The notes: a model not told the origin generated them from the sequence alone. A stretch of 64,000 nucleotides of DNA from Bradyrhizobium sp. sBnM-33 (GCF_032917945.1 NZ_CP136624.1:3286001-3350000), one strand, 5' to 3'; numbered from the stretch's first letter, positions 1 to 9,325 are shown. A program made the numbers and translations.

Positions 1-343
1 CCGCAGGCCAATTAGGGCTGTTCCGACCGGGGTCATCACGGAGATCTTCCCTTGCGAGATGTCGGCTTCGTCAGGATACACGAGTGTAACCCGACGGGCA
101 CGCCCCGTCGTATCATCGCGAAATTCGACGTCGTCGTTCATGCCCACGAACTGGTTCGCTATTTCGTCCCGGCCTAGCACGTACGCGCGGCCGACCTCCG
201 CGGCCAACTCAGACGCCAGATCAGGCAGTCTGTTCTGAGCCGCGCGCGCCAAGCGTGGAAAGCCGATTATAGTCCTTTGCTGAGAGGATGATCGCGGGCT
301 TGACGTCGCTCCTCGCCATGGTGACTGTCTTTTCAATTGTCAT
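1..343 (-). pseudogene. Rnk/GreA-C-type regulator, 5' part, frameshifted and cut by the window edge
   Basis: Read on the minus strand from the ATG at 343, which has an AGGG about 9 bases upstream. The product starts with KPAIILSAKDYNRL, then after a one-base shift near 245-250 continues as LARAAQNRLPDL and later VTLVYPDEADIS and ISVMTPVGTALIGL. The last two blocks are the hallmark of the GreA/Rnk C-terminal fold, which in known members contacts RNA polymerase. In the unshifted frame a TGA follows within about 45 codons. The gene runs off the left edge, so the 3' end is unseen. It lies downstream of a 51-residue membrane protein and a leader hairpin. Relatives at 9.7-11.4 kb are intact at this point. 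A sequencing error is the alternative explanation for the shift. Confidence 0.6.
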
Positions 344-485
344 CTCAATTTCCCTGATTCATGCTCGCCAAGTCGCCGTTTTGCTAGGTAAGCATCGGCG
401 GTCGGACGGCACCGAAGTCATTACGTTATCTTCCTTAGGCGGTCTGCACTGCGGCTTCCGGCGTTAGCTGCCGGCTGATTGCTTG

Positions 486-641
486 TTAAGCGTTGGTCCG
501 ACGATCAGTCAGGGCGTTCTTGGCCCCGCTGGGGCTCCGACGAGGTCTCGGTGCGCTGAATCCATCGGGGTCAAAAAACAACACCAGGCCTAGCCACAAA
601 ATCAGGACAGTCGCTGTTAGTATTAGCAACATTGACATCAT
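486..641 (-). CDS. small single-pass membrane protein (51 aa)
   Basis: A longer frame is open upstream, but AGAGGAG lies just before the double ATG at 641/638, so the product begins MMSMLLILTATVLILW. Residues 3-22 form one hydrophobic segment. The rest is a short basic, proline-rich tail (PRPRRSPSGAKN), probably cytoplasmic. I recognise no family. The gene lies between a leader hairpin (746-770) and the broken Rnk-type gene on the same strand, so the three may form one transcript. Which ATG is used is uncertain. Confidence 0.55.
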   Translation of the reverse strand: MMSMLLILTATVLILWLGLVLFFDPDGFSAPRPRRSPSGAKNALTDRRTNA

Positions 642-745
642 CACTCCTCTATCACGCGAGCTACGACCGTTCCGCCTGGCAGGCGTGCAACGACGCGTGC
701 CAAGCGGATCGAGTAGGTGAGATTGCAAAAATTGGATAGAATCAT

Positions 746-833
746 CCCGGCCGGCGTAAAGCCGTCCGGGCTACCCGCCAGCTTGCAGGAGGCCCACGCG
801 AGATTGTAGGGGGAGCGCTTTAGACATCATCAT
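746..833 (-). promoter_or_regulatory. leader unit: micro-ORF ending at a GC-rich hairpin (third copy)
   Basis: On the minus strand a 20-codon frame starts at a triple ATG (833) and ends in LLQAGG with TAG at 773-771. The TAG opens directly into a hairpin, CCCGGACGGC-TTTAC-GCCGGCCGGG (770-746), a 10-bp stem with one mismatch. The leaders at 9531-9636 and 10264-10366 have the same layout (LQA-x-x, TAG, CCGGACGG hairpin). Here the next gene starts 105 bases downstream. Similarity to the other two copies is limited to the end of the micro-ORF and the hairpin. Confidence 0.4.
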
Positions 834-916
834 ACCTACGAGCTAATCATGAAATCAGAAACGTCAAGTCGTCGTTATTTCACTTCCACGCTCGTACAGA
901 TCGTCTGTATCGAAGC

Positions 917-1603
917 TCAGGAAAATTTATCGGCAAACTGCTTTGCTAGCGCTTCAGCGGTAGCATCGGCAATTTGATAGATGTGATCTTTCATCTCTTC
1001 CCAGGTGTGAGCCTCGGCTTCGTACTTGCGACCTTTCAATTGTTGGATCTGCTGGATGTGATGACCGCCATGCGCCAAAAGAAGGTTGTTAACTGCATTC
1101 TTCGGCAAAAAAGGGTTTGCTTTGCTTAAGAAGCTTGCAATCTCCTCAGCGTTCGACGTCAGAGATTGAGTTGCCGTGCCTTGCTTGGTAGCGTCGTCTG
1201 CGACCGTCGCCACAAGGTAGGCCTTTACAGCACCATAGTGCCCCGCGAGGAGCTTGAAGAAGGTGTCCTTGGCCGCTGCTCCGTAAAATGGTTCGATGGT
1301 CGCGGCGATGGACTGCGCGTTGGTGACGGCTTGTTGCTCTGCTATTGTTGCGGCGGCGTCGTGCTTTTCGATCGTGGCTACCGAGACCGCTCTTACCCAA
1401 AAGATATGTCCTATCCAAAGATCTCGAAGAAGCGCTGCGGTCTCGAACGTTTTATCGGTGCGGGCCTTTCTTTTGGCGCGGTGAGAATGTCTGCTGGCCG
1501 CGAAGGCACTTCCGGAGAGTGGCACTAACGCTGCGATAGCGGCACCGACGGTTAAAAGCTCGCGACGATCGGTGAGGGCCAGTCGTATTACGTTCCGTGA
1601 CAT
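917..1603 (-). CDS. exported helical protein with Tat-like signal, hemerythrin-like His pattern
   Basis: A longer frame exists, but GAGGAGG sits 7 bases before the ATG at 1603, giving 228 residues. The N-terminus TDRRELLTVGAAIAALVP followed by SAFAA is a twin-arginine-like signal with a likely cleavage site near residue 35. The mature part is alpha-helical with repeated histidines: LWIGHIFWVR, LLAGHYGAVK and LLLAHGGHHIQQI. The pattern resembles a group of small proteins often mislabelled acetylglutamate kinase, which look like four-helix bundles. That comparison is from memory and no metal has been shown. It stands alone between the leader region and the universal stress gene. Role unknown. 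Confidence 0.6.
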   Translation of the reverse strand: MSRNVIRLALTDRRELLTVGAAIAALVPLSGSAFAASRHSHRAKRKARTDKTFETAALLRDLWIGHIFWVRAVSVATIEKHDAAATIAEQQAVTNAQSIAATIEPFYGAAAKDTFFKLLAGHYGAVKAYLVATVADDATKQGTATQSLTSNAEEIASFLSKANPFLPKNAVNNLLLAHGGHHIQQIQQLKGRKYEAEAHTWEEMKDHIYQIADATAEALAKQFADKFS

Positions 1604-2053
1604 TGAAGCCTCCTCGGACGGATCAGCACCGTTTGGCTTGAGTGGTTTAAGAGCTTGTATTTCACCAAGGGTATGATCGGACAAACGAATTTAATTGTGA
1701 TTTCAAATCATCATCGTTGCTAATCCTGCACCGAAGACGCTGCGTCGAGCCGCAGTTCTCGGCACCGAGCTTTCGGCCACGCCGACTGCAGAACTGGTAG
1801 GATGGCCGACATCAAGAACCGTGTCGTGAGTTGTTGAAGCCGACTTATCACGCAATAACACGTGCAGACTGGCGCGTAGATAATCTGCACGCCAATGCCA
1901 AGAAGGCTAGCGACAACGCGTCGCGTCTTGTCGTTCCGTCGAAGGGTGGCTTTCATAATCGGACGGGACCAACTGATACGAGAGGGAATCACAAAGTGGC
2001 GGACTGGGTCTTTTGATGGGTAGACCTGGGGAATCTTCGTTAGGAGTGATCGT
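1604..2053. other. intergenic, divergent promoter region
   Basis: About 450 bases separate the minus-strand exported protein from the plus-strand universal stress gene. I see no convincing coding frame. A single GCGTAG occurs near 1874, but it is not part of the FixJ-like module described at 14.7 and 18.4 kb. Confidence 0.4.
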
Positions 2054-2911
2054 ATGCAGATCCTGGCAGCAACGGATTTTTCCACACGTTCCCAGCGGGC
2101 GTTGCGTCGAGCCGGCCAGTTGGCTCAAGCCGAGGCCGCGGAACTCGCCATCATCCATGTTGTGGATGATGATCAACCGCAGCGTCTCGTTGAGATGGAG
2201 GTGCGGGAGAGCGGGCGCATGCTTGCGGAGCTGACCAGCGCTGTATCAGAATTGCGCGACGTACGATGCCACCCGATCGTTGTAAAGGGTGACCCTTTCG
2301 ACGCCATCGTTCGGACAGCGGCGGCGCAAACCGCTGATCTCATCGTGATGGGTGCACACCGCAAGCAGTTATTGCGCGATATCTTCGTCGGCACGACAAT
2401 TGAGCGCGTGATCCGTACCGGACGTCATCCGGTGCTTATGGTAAATAACGAAGTGAGCGCACCTTACGAGGTTGTGCTGACTCCTGTCGACTTGTCGGAC
2501 GCATCCGCGAACGCGATCAGGGCTGCCCGAACCGTGGGGCTGATCGACGGAGCCCGCCTGGAGATCCTTCACGCATTCCTGCCGGTGGGGAAGGGGAAGA
2601 TGTCGATGGCGGGTCTCGATCAAGCCGACATCGACGAGTACGTATCGAACGAACGTCAAGAGGTGACGGAGGACCTGACGGCGTTCTTGCTCGAGAACGA
2701 TCTTGGTGGGCTTGGAGCGTCTCTGCGCATTGAGGAAGGTGGTGCTTTCGAAGTAATCTCAGCGGGAGTCGATAGGATGAGGCCTGATCTTGTGGTCATT
2801 GGAACGCATGGCCGTTCTGGATTGCTGAAGGTGCTGCTCGGAAGCGTCACCGAAGAAGTCCTGCGTTCGTTGAATGTGGACATTCTGGCTGTGCCACCTA
2901 AGCGGCAATAG
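2054..2911 (+). CDS. universal stress protein, tandem UspA domains
   Basis: 285 residues made of two UspA folds (about 1-135 and 140-283). Each ends in the nucleotide-binding signature of the ATP-binding UspA class: GAHRKQLLRDIFVGTTIERV in the first and GTHGRSGLLKVLLGSVTEEV in the second. ATP binding is therefore expected in both halves. UspA proteins are cytoplasmic and accumulate in starvation, oxygen limitation or envelope stress. TTAGGAG lies 9 bases before the ATG. It is convergent with the mrp operon, whose last gene ends about 30 bases downstream. It is one of four Usp loci in 23 kb, which supports a stress role for the whole region. Confidence 0.93.
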   Translation: MQILAATDFSTRSQRALRRAGQLAQAEAAELAIIHVVDDDQPQRLVEMEVRESGRMLAELTSAVSELRDVRCHPIVVKGDPFDAIVRTAAAQTADLIVMGAHRKQLLRDIFVGTTIERVIRTGRHPVLMVNNEVSAPYEVVLTPVDLSDASANAIRAARTVGLIDGARLEILHAFLPVGKGKMSMAGLDQADIDEYVSNERQEVTEDLTAFLLENDLGGLGASLRIEEGGAFEVISAGVDRMRPDLVVIGTHGRSGLLKVLLGSVTEEVLRSLNVDILAVPPKRQ

Positions 2912-2941
2912 TGTCGCCACCCCGTAGGCGCGAGCAGGACA

Positions 2942-3292
2942 TTAGTCGCTGTATCGCTCGCGAACGTGGGGCGCGTTTTCGGCTGTGTCGCGAAACCGCG
3001 CAGCGCCTACCAATAGGGTCAGAGCGACGGGCGTGGTCACGGCACCTAACCCAATAATCAGGATTTCGTGCAGCACGGGCCGGCTCTGGAGGACTGAAAA
3101 GTAAACGATTGAAGCAAGCGCGACGAATACGGTGCCGAGCGTTGTCCCCAGCGTCGGCGCATGGACCCGCTCGTAGAAGGTGCCGAGCCGCAAGAGACCG
3201 AGCGAGCCGACCAACGTGACCGCCGCACCCATCAAAAGGAGAGCTGCCGTCAGAGCAGCAGCCCAAGCCGGCACTTGTTCGATAGCGTTCAT
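2942..3292 (-). CDS. mrpG: Mrp-type Na+/H+ antiporter subunit G
   Basis: 116 residues with three hydrophobic segments. The block LRLGTFYERVHAPTLGTTLG is typical of MnhG/MrpG/PhaG. Mrp complexes are hetero-oligomeric inner-membrane antiporters that exchange cytoplasmic Na+ (or K+) for protons and share ancestry with complex I; all subunits are usually needed. This is the last gene of the operon. Its start overlaps the mrpF stop by four bases (ATGA), so it is translationally coupled. The C-terminal tail after residue 95 is polar. Length fits the family. Confidence 0.93.
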   Translation of the reverse strand: MNAIEQVPAWAAALTAALLLMGAAVTLVGSLGLLRLGTFYERVHAPTLGTTLGTVFVALASIVYFSVLQSRPVLHEILIIGLGAVTTPVALTLLVGAARFRDTAENAPHVRERYSD

Positions 3293-3570
3293 TCGATCAC
3301 CTCGCCGCGTAGCAGGAATTTGGCCAAAGCAACGGTGCCCACAAAACCTAAGAAGGCCATCGCCAGAGCCGCCTCGAAATAGAGCGTGTTACCCGATCGG
3401 ATACCGAACGTCAGAAGCAATAACATCCCGTTTACATACAATGTGTCGAAGCCCAGCACGCGATCCTGTGCGCGCGGGCCCCGCAAGATGCGGAAGGCGG
3501 CGCAGCCCATGGCCATCCCCAGCAGTATATGTGCGACGGCAAGCGAGTATGTCAGCACGAGGGGGGTCAT
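3289..3570 (-). CDS. mrpF: Mrp-type Na+/H+ antiporter subunit F
   Basis: The frame is open further upstream, but MrpF begins MTPLVLTYSLAVAHILLG at the ATG at 3570, which overlaps the mrpE stop. That gives 93 residues with three membrane segments. The central GPRAQDRVLGFDTLYVNG is the conserved MnhF/PhaF loop. It is a small structural subunit of the antiporter, needed for assembly in characterised systems. It sits between mrpE and mrpG with overlaps at both ends. Confidence 0.92.
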   Translation of the reverse strand: MTPLVLTYSLAVAHILLGMAMGCAAFRILRGPRAQDRVLGFDTLYVNGMLLLLTFGIRSGNTLYFEAALAMAFLGFVGTVALAKFLLRGEVIE

Positions 3571-4055
3571 GCGAATATCTCCAGCAGATGACGTTCGTAG
3601 CGGCCCTTGATCGTGCGGATCCACTCGCCTTCATCGATCAGGTCAAGAACATGGATCATCAACAAGCCCTTCTGTGCATCGAGGTTGACCCACAGCGTGC
3701 CGGGAGTCGAAGTGATGATGCAAGCTAATAGGGCCAGCCCATAGGGATTGCGGATGTCGAGGGGGATGGTCACGAACCCTGATGTTCGCTGTCGCCTTCC
3801 AAAGCCGAGAATGATCCGGCCGACCGCGATGTTTGAGCGCATGATGTCCAACGACACCAGGCCCAACAATCGGAGGAGGGCACTCGGCCGGCGAACGCGC
3901 GCTCTTGGCAACTGCAGGGTGGTCAGGATCCAGCCGCCGACAAGCGCGATCACGCAACCGATGAAGAACTGTCCTAATGAGGTTGTTTGATTGAGCAGCA
4001 GCCACAGCACCAGAAGGCCGAAACTCACGAACGGAAAAGGTAGCAGTCGTGTCAT
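3567..4055 (-). CDS. mrpE: Mrp-type Na+/H+ antiporter subunit E
   Basis: 162 residues from the ATG at 4055, which overlaps the mrpD stop by four bases. A longer frame to 4466 only shadows mrpD. The N-terminal two hydrophobic helices are followed by LVSLDIMRSNIAVGRIILG and then the domain IRNPYGLALLACIITSTPGT, the signature of MnhE/PhaE. The C-terminal cytoplasmic part contains LLMIHVLDLIDEGEW. Subunit E is required for full antiport in characterised Mrp complexes. Confidence 0.93.
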   Translation of the reverse strand: MTRLLPFPFVSFGLLVLWLLLNQTTSLGQFFIGCVIALVGGWILTTLQLPRARVRRPSALLRLLGLVSLDIMRSNIAVGRIILGFGRRQRTSGFVTIPLDIRNPYGLALLACIITSTPGTLWVNLDAQKGLLMIHVLDLIDEGEWIRTIKGRYERHLLEIFA

Positions 4056-5683
4056 ATGCCGCCTGCCTTTCGGGTGCTGTGTCCGCTGGTCTCCAGGACG
4101 TCGCGGATGTAGCCGCCCGACGCGTGCAGCGACTGCGCTGTAGCCTGCATGAAACGCATGACCGGTCCGGCTTGTACGGTTTGGGCCGCGCAAAGGATCA
4201 AGAGGAACATGACTGGCGCCATCTCGATCACGCGCACACGCGGCACGGTGCGATCCGGCGAGGCCCAGAAGGAGCGGATGCCCGCTCGCGTCATCGCGAC
4301 CAGTGTCGCAAAGCCGGACGAGATTAGTATCACGAGGATCGCCCATCCACTGCCAGGAATGGCACCCGTCCGGTGTATCTCTGACGGATGGAGGACGGCG
4401 GTAAGGAGAGCGAATTTGGCGATGAACCCCGACAACGGCGGTAACCCGGCGATGACAAGCGCACACCCGATGAAAGCAACACCGAGCAGCCCCATCGTGG
4501 CCACGATGGCCATGCCGACCTCCTCTTCCCCTTGGTCCGCGTCATCATCTTCTCCGTAAGCCTCTCGCGTGACGGCGATCATGTCCGCCCCAGGTTCGCG
4601 CCCGCGCTCGATCAGTTCGACCAGAAGGAAGAACGCGCTGATGCCGAGCGTCGAGCTAACCAGATAAAAGAGCGCTCCACCGGTGACACCTGTTTGTCCC
4701 ATCCCGGTGGCGGCCAGCACCGTTCCAGAGGATACGAGCACCGAAAAAGCGGCGAGACGGGCCGTGTCTTGCGATGCCAAGGTGCCGATTGCGCCGAATA
4801 CGATCGTCGCCAACCCGCCGAACAACAACCAGCTGCTGCCGAAGCCCGCCGATGCGCCAGCACCGTCGCCAAAAAGCAATAGCGAGAGTCGCAGTACGAT
4901 ATAGACGCCGACTTTCGTCATGATCGCAAAGATCGAGGCCACGGGCGGACTGGCTGCTGCGTAGGTCGTCGGCAGCCAGAAACATAGGGGCCACATTCCG
5001 GCTTTGAGCAGGAAAGCCATCGCCAGGATGCCGGCACCCGCCTCGAGCAAACCGCGGTTCTCCGCAGCGATGATTGGTACCCGTGCAGCAAGGTCTGCCA
5101 TATTGAGGGTCCCGGTAACGCCGTAGATCAGACTGACGCCGATCAGAAACAGCAGCGATGCCACCAGGTTCACTACGATGTAATGCAACCCGGCCTTCAC
5201 CCGCGCAAGGCCGGAGCCATGCAGAAGAAGACCATATGACGCCGCCAGCAATAGCTCGAAGAAAACAAACAAGTTGAAGAGATCACCCGTAAGGAAGGCG
5301 CCATTGAGGCCCATTAACAGGAACTGAAAGAGGGGATGGAAATGCGCGCCGGCACGATGCCAGCGGGCGAGCGAGAACACCACCGCGGCCAAGGCTAGTG
5401 TGCTCGTGAGGAGCAGCATAAGAGCGGAGAGACGATCCAGAACGAGCACAATTCCAAACGGAGCCGGCCAATCGCCGATACGATAGACTTGGCTGATCCC
5501 CGTCTGACCCGCATCCGACATTTTAAGCAAAGCAATCGCGATGCAAGCGAGCGCAAAGGTTACGGCAACATTGACGGCAGCCATGATGTTGCGGTGTCGT
5601 TCTCCGCTAAGGAGCAGCATGCCGGCGCCGGCAACGAGGGGCAGGACGACTGGCGCGATAATCAGGTTTGCTACGCCGCTCAC
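4052..5683 (-). CDS. mrpD: Mrp-type Na+/H+ antiporter subunit D (NuoN/NuoM-like)
   Basis: 543 residues and about 14 predicted membrane helices, with the proton-antiporter core shared with complex I subunits. Visible family blocks are GDLFNLFVFFELLLAASYGL, LLKAGMWPLCFWLPTTYAAA and AGLPPLSGFIAKFALL. The glutamate in FFELL and the lysine in LLKAG are the usual proton-path residues. An acidic loop (EDDDADQGEEEVG, near residue 380) precedes a later helix; such a loop is not something I would expect in every MrpD. Starts four bases inside mrpC. Confidence 0.94.
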   Translation of the reverse strand: MSGVANLIIAPVVLPLVAGAGMLLLSGERHRNIMAAVNVAVTFALACIAIALLKMSDAGQTGISQVYRIGDWPAPFGIVLVLDRLSALMLLLTSTLALAAVVFSLARWHRAGAHFHPLFQFLLMGLNGAFLTGDLFNLFVFFELLLAASYGLLLHGSGLARVKAGLHYIVVNLVASLLFLIGVSLIYGVTGTLNMADLAARVPIIAAENRGLLEAGAGILAMAFLLKAGMWPLCFWLPTTYAAASPPVASIFAIMTKVGVYIVLRLSLLLFGDGAGASAGFGSSWLLFGGLATIVFGAIGTLASQDTARLAAFSVLVSSGTVLAATGMGQTGVTGGALFYLVSSTLGISAFFLLVELIERGREPGADMIAVTREAYGEDDDADQGEEEVGMAIVATMGLLGVAFIGCALVIAGLPPLSGFIAKFALLTAVLHPSEIHRTGAIPGSGWAILVILISSGFATLVAMTRAGIRSFWASPDRTVPRVRVIEMAPVMFLLILCAAQTVQAGPVMRFMQATAQSLHASGGYIRDVLETSGHSTRKAGGI

Positions 5684-6021
5684 GTTTCTGGCTCCTGACC
5701 GTCAACATGATCAGTCCCTGCCAGGCCGCGCGATGCAAGGAGGACAACCAGGAACAGTGCCGTTGTCGCGAAGCTGATAACGATCGCAGTCAGAACGAGC
5801 GCGTGTGGGAGCGGATCAGCATACTGCGATGCATCCCCGGTTTCGGGCGCAACGAGCACCGGTGCTCCCGTCCGCAACCGTCCCATGGCCACGATAAAGA
5901 GATTGACCGCATAGGAGAGTAGTGACAGCCCGATGATTACTTGAAACGTGCGCGGTCGCAGGATCAACCACACACCAGAGCCCGCAAGCGCACCTATACC
6001 GACGGCCAGGACAATCTCCAT
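5680..6021 (-). CDS. mrpC: Mrp-type Na+/H+ antiporter subunit C (NuoK-like)
   Basis: 113 residues from the ATG at 6021, which abuts the mrpAB stop. Three membrane helices and the NuoK-like motif GLSLLSYAVNLFIVAMGRL. The loop ADPLPHALVLTAIVISFATTA is the second conserved MnhC/PhaC block. The longer frame to 6342 lies inside mrpA and is rejected. Position between mrpAB and mrpD matches the standard operon order. Confidence 0.94.
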   Translation of the reverse strand: MEIVLAVGIGALAGSGVWLILRPRTFQVIIGLSLLSYAVNLFIVAMGRLRTGAPVLVAPETGDASQYADPLPHALVLTAIVISFATTALFLVVLLASRGLAGTDHVDGQEPET

Positions 6022-8942
6022 CACACCACCTCCTCCTTCGGCCGATCGGCGGACGCGCGTTGCTCTCTCTGGAGCGGGACACCGTAGCGCCGCAGGGATT
6101 GATGCGCGATCGCGATCAGCAGCAGTACCGTTGCCCCGACGACGAGCGAGAACACGCCGATGTCGAAGACGAGAGCGCTGGCCGTCGGAACGCGCCCGAT
6201 CAGAGGCAGTTCGGTGTAAGCAAAGTATGAGGTCAGGAACGGGCGTCCGAAAACCAAGGCGGCAGCTCCCGTACCAGCCCCCAATAGGAGGCCCAATCCC
6301 ATCCAGCGCACCGGCATGACGTGCAGACGCGCCTCCACCCATACCGTGCCGCGAGCCATGTACTGCAGGATGAATGCGGAGGCCATGGTGATGCCAGCGA
6401 CGAAGCCTCCGCCCGGAAGGTCGTGCCCGCGCAGCAGCAGGAAGATGGCCGTTACGCCGATCGCCGGAAATAGCAGCCCCATTATCAGCGCTGCCGTAGC
6501 TATCGTATCCTGTACAGTATCACCCTTCTTGCGATCGGGATGCGCGTGGTCGTAGGCGTCCTGAGCATGCTGCTGTTCGGGGACGGGAATGCTTTCGGGC
6601 GCCGGACGGAAGCGGCGTAGCAACGCATAAACGGTCAGCGCAACGACCGCGAGCACGGTGATCTCGCCCAACGTATCGAAGCCGCGGAAGTCCACGAGGA
6701 TGACGTTCACCACATTGGTTCCGCCGCCCATGGTGTAAGCGTTCTCGACAAAATACCGCGAAATACTGTTGGGAGCAGGGCGCTGCATCACCGCTAATGC
6801 AAGGCCCGCTAATCCGACGCCTACGAGCAGCGCGATAGCGAAATCGCGAACGCGGTGCCATCGGATCCTGCCGACGGTGGTGCTCGGGGCGATTTCCGCG
6901 ACGCGCTTCGGCAGCCATCGCAAACCGAGCAGTAGGAGTACCGTCGTTACGGTTTCGACGACGATCTGCGTCAGAGCGAGATCGGGCGCGGATAGCCAGA
7001 CGAAACTGATGCAGGTGACGAGACCCGCGCCGCCGAGCAGTATCAGCGCGGCCACGCGGTGAAATTTAGCCCGAAGGGCGGCACCCAGCGCGCAAGCAAT
7101 CCCAATGGTCCAGAGCAGTCCAAAGGCGACGTCGAGTTGGCCCCGAGGCGAGTCCCCGACCATGATTCCGCGTGCATAAAGCGGTAGCAGGGCAGCGACG
7201 AACGCTGTCCCAGCCAAGAGCCGCAGCTGTGGCTGTAGATGCCTCGTCCCGAGATTGCCTTCAAGCCATCGTGCTAGTCGCCAGGACAACGTCACAAGCA
7301 CCCAGTCAAAGATCCGCTTGCCATTGATACGACGCAGCAGGGGCGGTCCCTCACGTGTGAGCAGATAGGAGCGCAGCATCGCGTAAACGGCCAGGCCGCC
7401 GGCCATTGCGACGAAGCTCATCAGGAGTTCGGGCGTAAAGCCGTGCCAGACAGCTAGGCTGTACTCTGGCATCGCCGAGCCGAGAACCGCCCGGGCGGCC
7501 GTATCGAGGATCGGCGCTACGGTAAACGACGGTGCGACGCCAACGATAAGGCACGTCAGCACGAGAAGTTCAGCCGGAAATCGCATCAGGAGCGGTGGCT
7601 CGTGCGGAATGCGTGGCAGGCCTATAGGAGCCGGGCCAAAGAACACGTCGCGAATGAATCGCAGCGAATAGGCAACCGTGAACGTGCTGGCAAGGGTGAC
7701 GATATATGGAAGCGCTTGATCGACGAGCGAGTTATCATGGATCTCGATCGTTTCGGCAAAAAACATCTCCTTCGAAAGAAAGCCATTCAGCAAGGGCACG
7801 CCCGCCATCGCTGCGGCGGCCACCATAGCCAGCGTCGCCGTGATCGGCATGAAGGCCCATAGCCCACTGAGGCGACGAATGTCGCGTGTGCCGGTTTCGT
7901 GATCAATGATGCCTGCCGCCATGAACAGCGACGCCTTGAAAGTCGCGTGGTTGAAAATATGGAAGATCGCGGCGATCTGCCCGAAAGGTGTATCGAGTCC
8001 CGTCAGGAGCGTGATCAACCCGAGGTGGCTGATTGTCGAGTAGGCCAGCAGTCCCTTTAGATCTTGCTGAAATACTGCGAGAAACGCGCCCAGGAAAAAC
8101 GTGATCAGGCCAGCCGATCCTACCAGCCATAGCCATTCATTCGTTCCACCCATTGCCGGCCAGAGCCTTACCAGAAGGAACACGCCGGCTTTCACCATTG
8201 TTGCGGAATGCAGATAAGCCGAGACCGGAGTTGGAGCGGCCATGGCGTGGGGCAACCAGAAATGAAATGGAAACTGGGCGCTCTTCGTGAGGGCGCCGAG
8301 GAGGATCAGGATCAGTGCTGGAATATAAAGCGCATGCGAACGGATCACATTACCGGACGCCAGCACCCGCTCCAGGTCGTAGCTGCCAACAATGTGTCCA
8401 ATCACCAGTACGCCGGCGAAGAGGCAAAGGCCGCCAGCCGACGTGATGGTTAAGGCCATCCGTGCGCCGTCGCGAGCGGCCGCGTTGTGATGCCAATAGC
8501 TGATCAGCAGGAAGGAAAACAGGCTCGTCAACTCCCAAAAGAAGACCAGCTGCAGCAAGTTGCCGGAGAGCACGATGCCCAGCATTGCCCCCATGAACGC
8601 AAGCAGGAAGGAGAAGAAGCGCGGAACGGGATCGCTGGGAGACATGTAGTAGCGGGCATACAGCACCACCAGGAATCCGATGCCGGTGATCAGCATGGCG
8701 AAGGCCCATGCGAAGCCGTCTAGCCTCAGGACGAACTCGAGTCCAAGGTCTGCGACCCACTCCGTTCGTAGTCGGATCACGCCACCATTCGTGACACTCG
8801 GATAGGCCGTCGCTGTCAGGCCAAAAGCAATAAGAGCGACTGCGCCGGCGAGCCACGCCTCGGCGTTGCGTGCGTTGACCCGCAGGACGGCCGCAATACA
8901 GCTCCCGGCGAAAGGAAGGACGAGAACGGCAAGGAGGAACAT
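6021..8942 (-). CDS. mrpA: Mrp-type Na+/H+ antiporter fused subunits A and B
   Basis: 973 residues, the fused MrpA-MrpB form common in alphaproteobacteria (PhaAB). Residues about 60-450 carry the NuoL-like antiporter core (YYMSPSDPVPRFFSFLLAF, FWELTSLFSFLLISYWHH, KSAQFPFHFWLPHAMAAPTP). About 590-760 is the MrpA-specific membrane extension (WLSAPDLALTQIVVETVTTV). About 820-960 is an MrpB domain (LLLRGHDLPGGGFVAGI). First gene of the mrp operon, so the promoter should lie in 8943-9151. The complex would expel Na+ and regulate pH, which suits an island that also carries an NhaD-type antiporter. Confidence 0.95.
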   Translation of the reverse strand: MFLLAVLVLPFAGSCIAAVLRVNARNAEAWLAGAVALIAFGLTATAYPSVTNGGVIRLRTEWVADLGLEFVLRLDGFAWAFAMLITGIGFLVVLYARYYMSPSDPVPRFFSFLLAFMGAMLGIVLSGNLLQLVFFWELTSLFSFLLISYWHHNAAARDGARMALTITSAGGLCLFAGVLVIGHIVGSYDLERVLASGNVIRSHALYIPALILILLGALTKSAQFPFHFWLPHAMAAPTPVSAYLHSATMVKAGVFLLVRLWPAMGGTNEWLWLVGSAGLITFFLGAFLAVFQQDLKGLLAYSTISHLGLITLLTGLDTPFGQIAAIFHIFNHATFKASLFMAAGIIDHETGTRDIRRLSGLWAFMPITATLAMVAAAAMAGVPLLNGFLSKEMFFAETIEIHDNSLVDQALPYIVTLASTFTVAYSLRFIRDVFFGPAPIGLPRIPHEPPLLMRFPAELLVLTCLIVGVAPSFTVAPILDTAARAVLGSAMPEYSLAVWHGFTPELLMSFVAMAGGLAVYAMLRSYLLTREGPPLLRRINGKRIFDWVLVTLSWRLARWLEGNLGTRHLQPQLRLLAGTAFVAALLPLYARGIMVGDSPRGQLDVAFGLLWTIGIACALGAALRAKFHRVAALILLGGAGLVTCISFVWLSAPDLALTQIVVETVTTVLLLLGLRWLPKRVAEIAPSTTVGRIRWHRVRDFAIALLVGVGLAGLALAVMQRPAPNSISRYFVENAYTMGGGTNVVNVILVDFRGFDTLGEITVLAVVALTVYALLRRFRPAPESIPVPEQQHAQDAYDHAHPDRKKGDTVQDTIATAALIMGLLFPAIGVTAIFLLLRGHDLPGGGFVAGITMASAFILQYMARGTVWVEARLHVMPVRWMGLGLLLGAGTGAAALVFGRPFLTSYFAYTELPLIGRVPTASALVFDIGVFSLVVGATVLLLIAIAHQSLRRYGVPLQREQRASADRPKEEVV

Positions 8943-9151
8943 TTGCGTTCATTACCCTTACTGGAAGGTTCCGGGAGAATTGTCTCCCACCATCGGTAAT
9001 TGCATAGCTGAGGAGATTGGATATCTCCACAGCCAGATTTGCAGTTTCGCGCTGACCAATTGTGCGAAGTCGCTGCGACCCGCAAGCCGCTACCAACTGG
9101 CCCAGAAGTTTTGTGAGTACTTTCGTTGATGATTCAGCGGCATCAGCGCCA

Positions 9152-9325
9152 TTATCGAGCCGGCCAGATCCAGTACGGTAGCGTACCAATAGCAGCCGAA
9201 AGAGCAGCCGCGAGAGCGCTGAGCAAAACATAGAAGGCGAGGAGCGCAATCACTCGCCAGCCACTTGTCTCAACCGGCCGGATGTCCTCGTCTTGGCTGA
9301 AATTTGGGACAGCGTCGCGTTTCAT
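9152..9325 (-). CDS. small membrane protein upstream of mrp (57 aa)
   Basis: A polar N-terminus MKRDAVPNFSQDEDIRPVE is followed by one long hydrophobic stretch (VIALLAFYVLLSALAAALSA) and ends WPAR. The chosen ATG at 9325 is the second Met of the open frame. No strong ribosome site is visible before it. It lies on the same strand as mrp, 209 bases upstream of mrpA, so it could lead the operon or be separate. No family recognised. Confidence 0.4.
   Translation of the reverse strand: MKRDAVPNFSQDEDIRPVETSGWRVIALLAFYVLLSALAAALSAAIGTLPYWIWPAR

Noticed and set aside
746..770. Rho-independent terminator
   Set aside because: The stem is GC-rich but no T-run follows on either strand, and it matches the leader hairpins instead.
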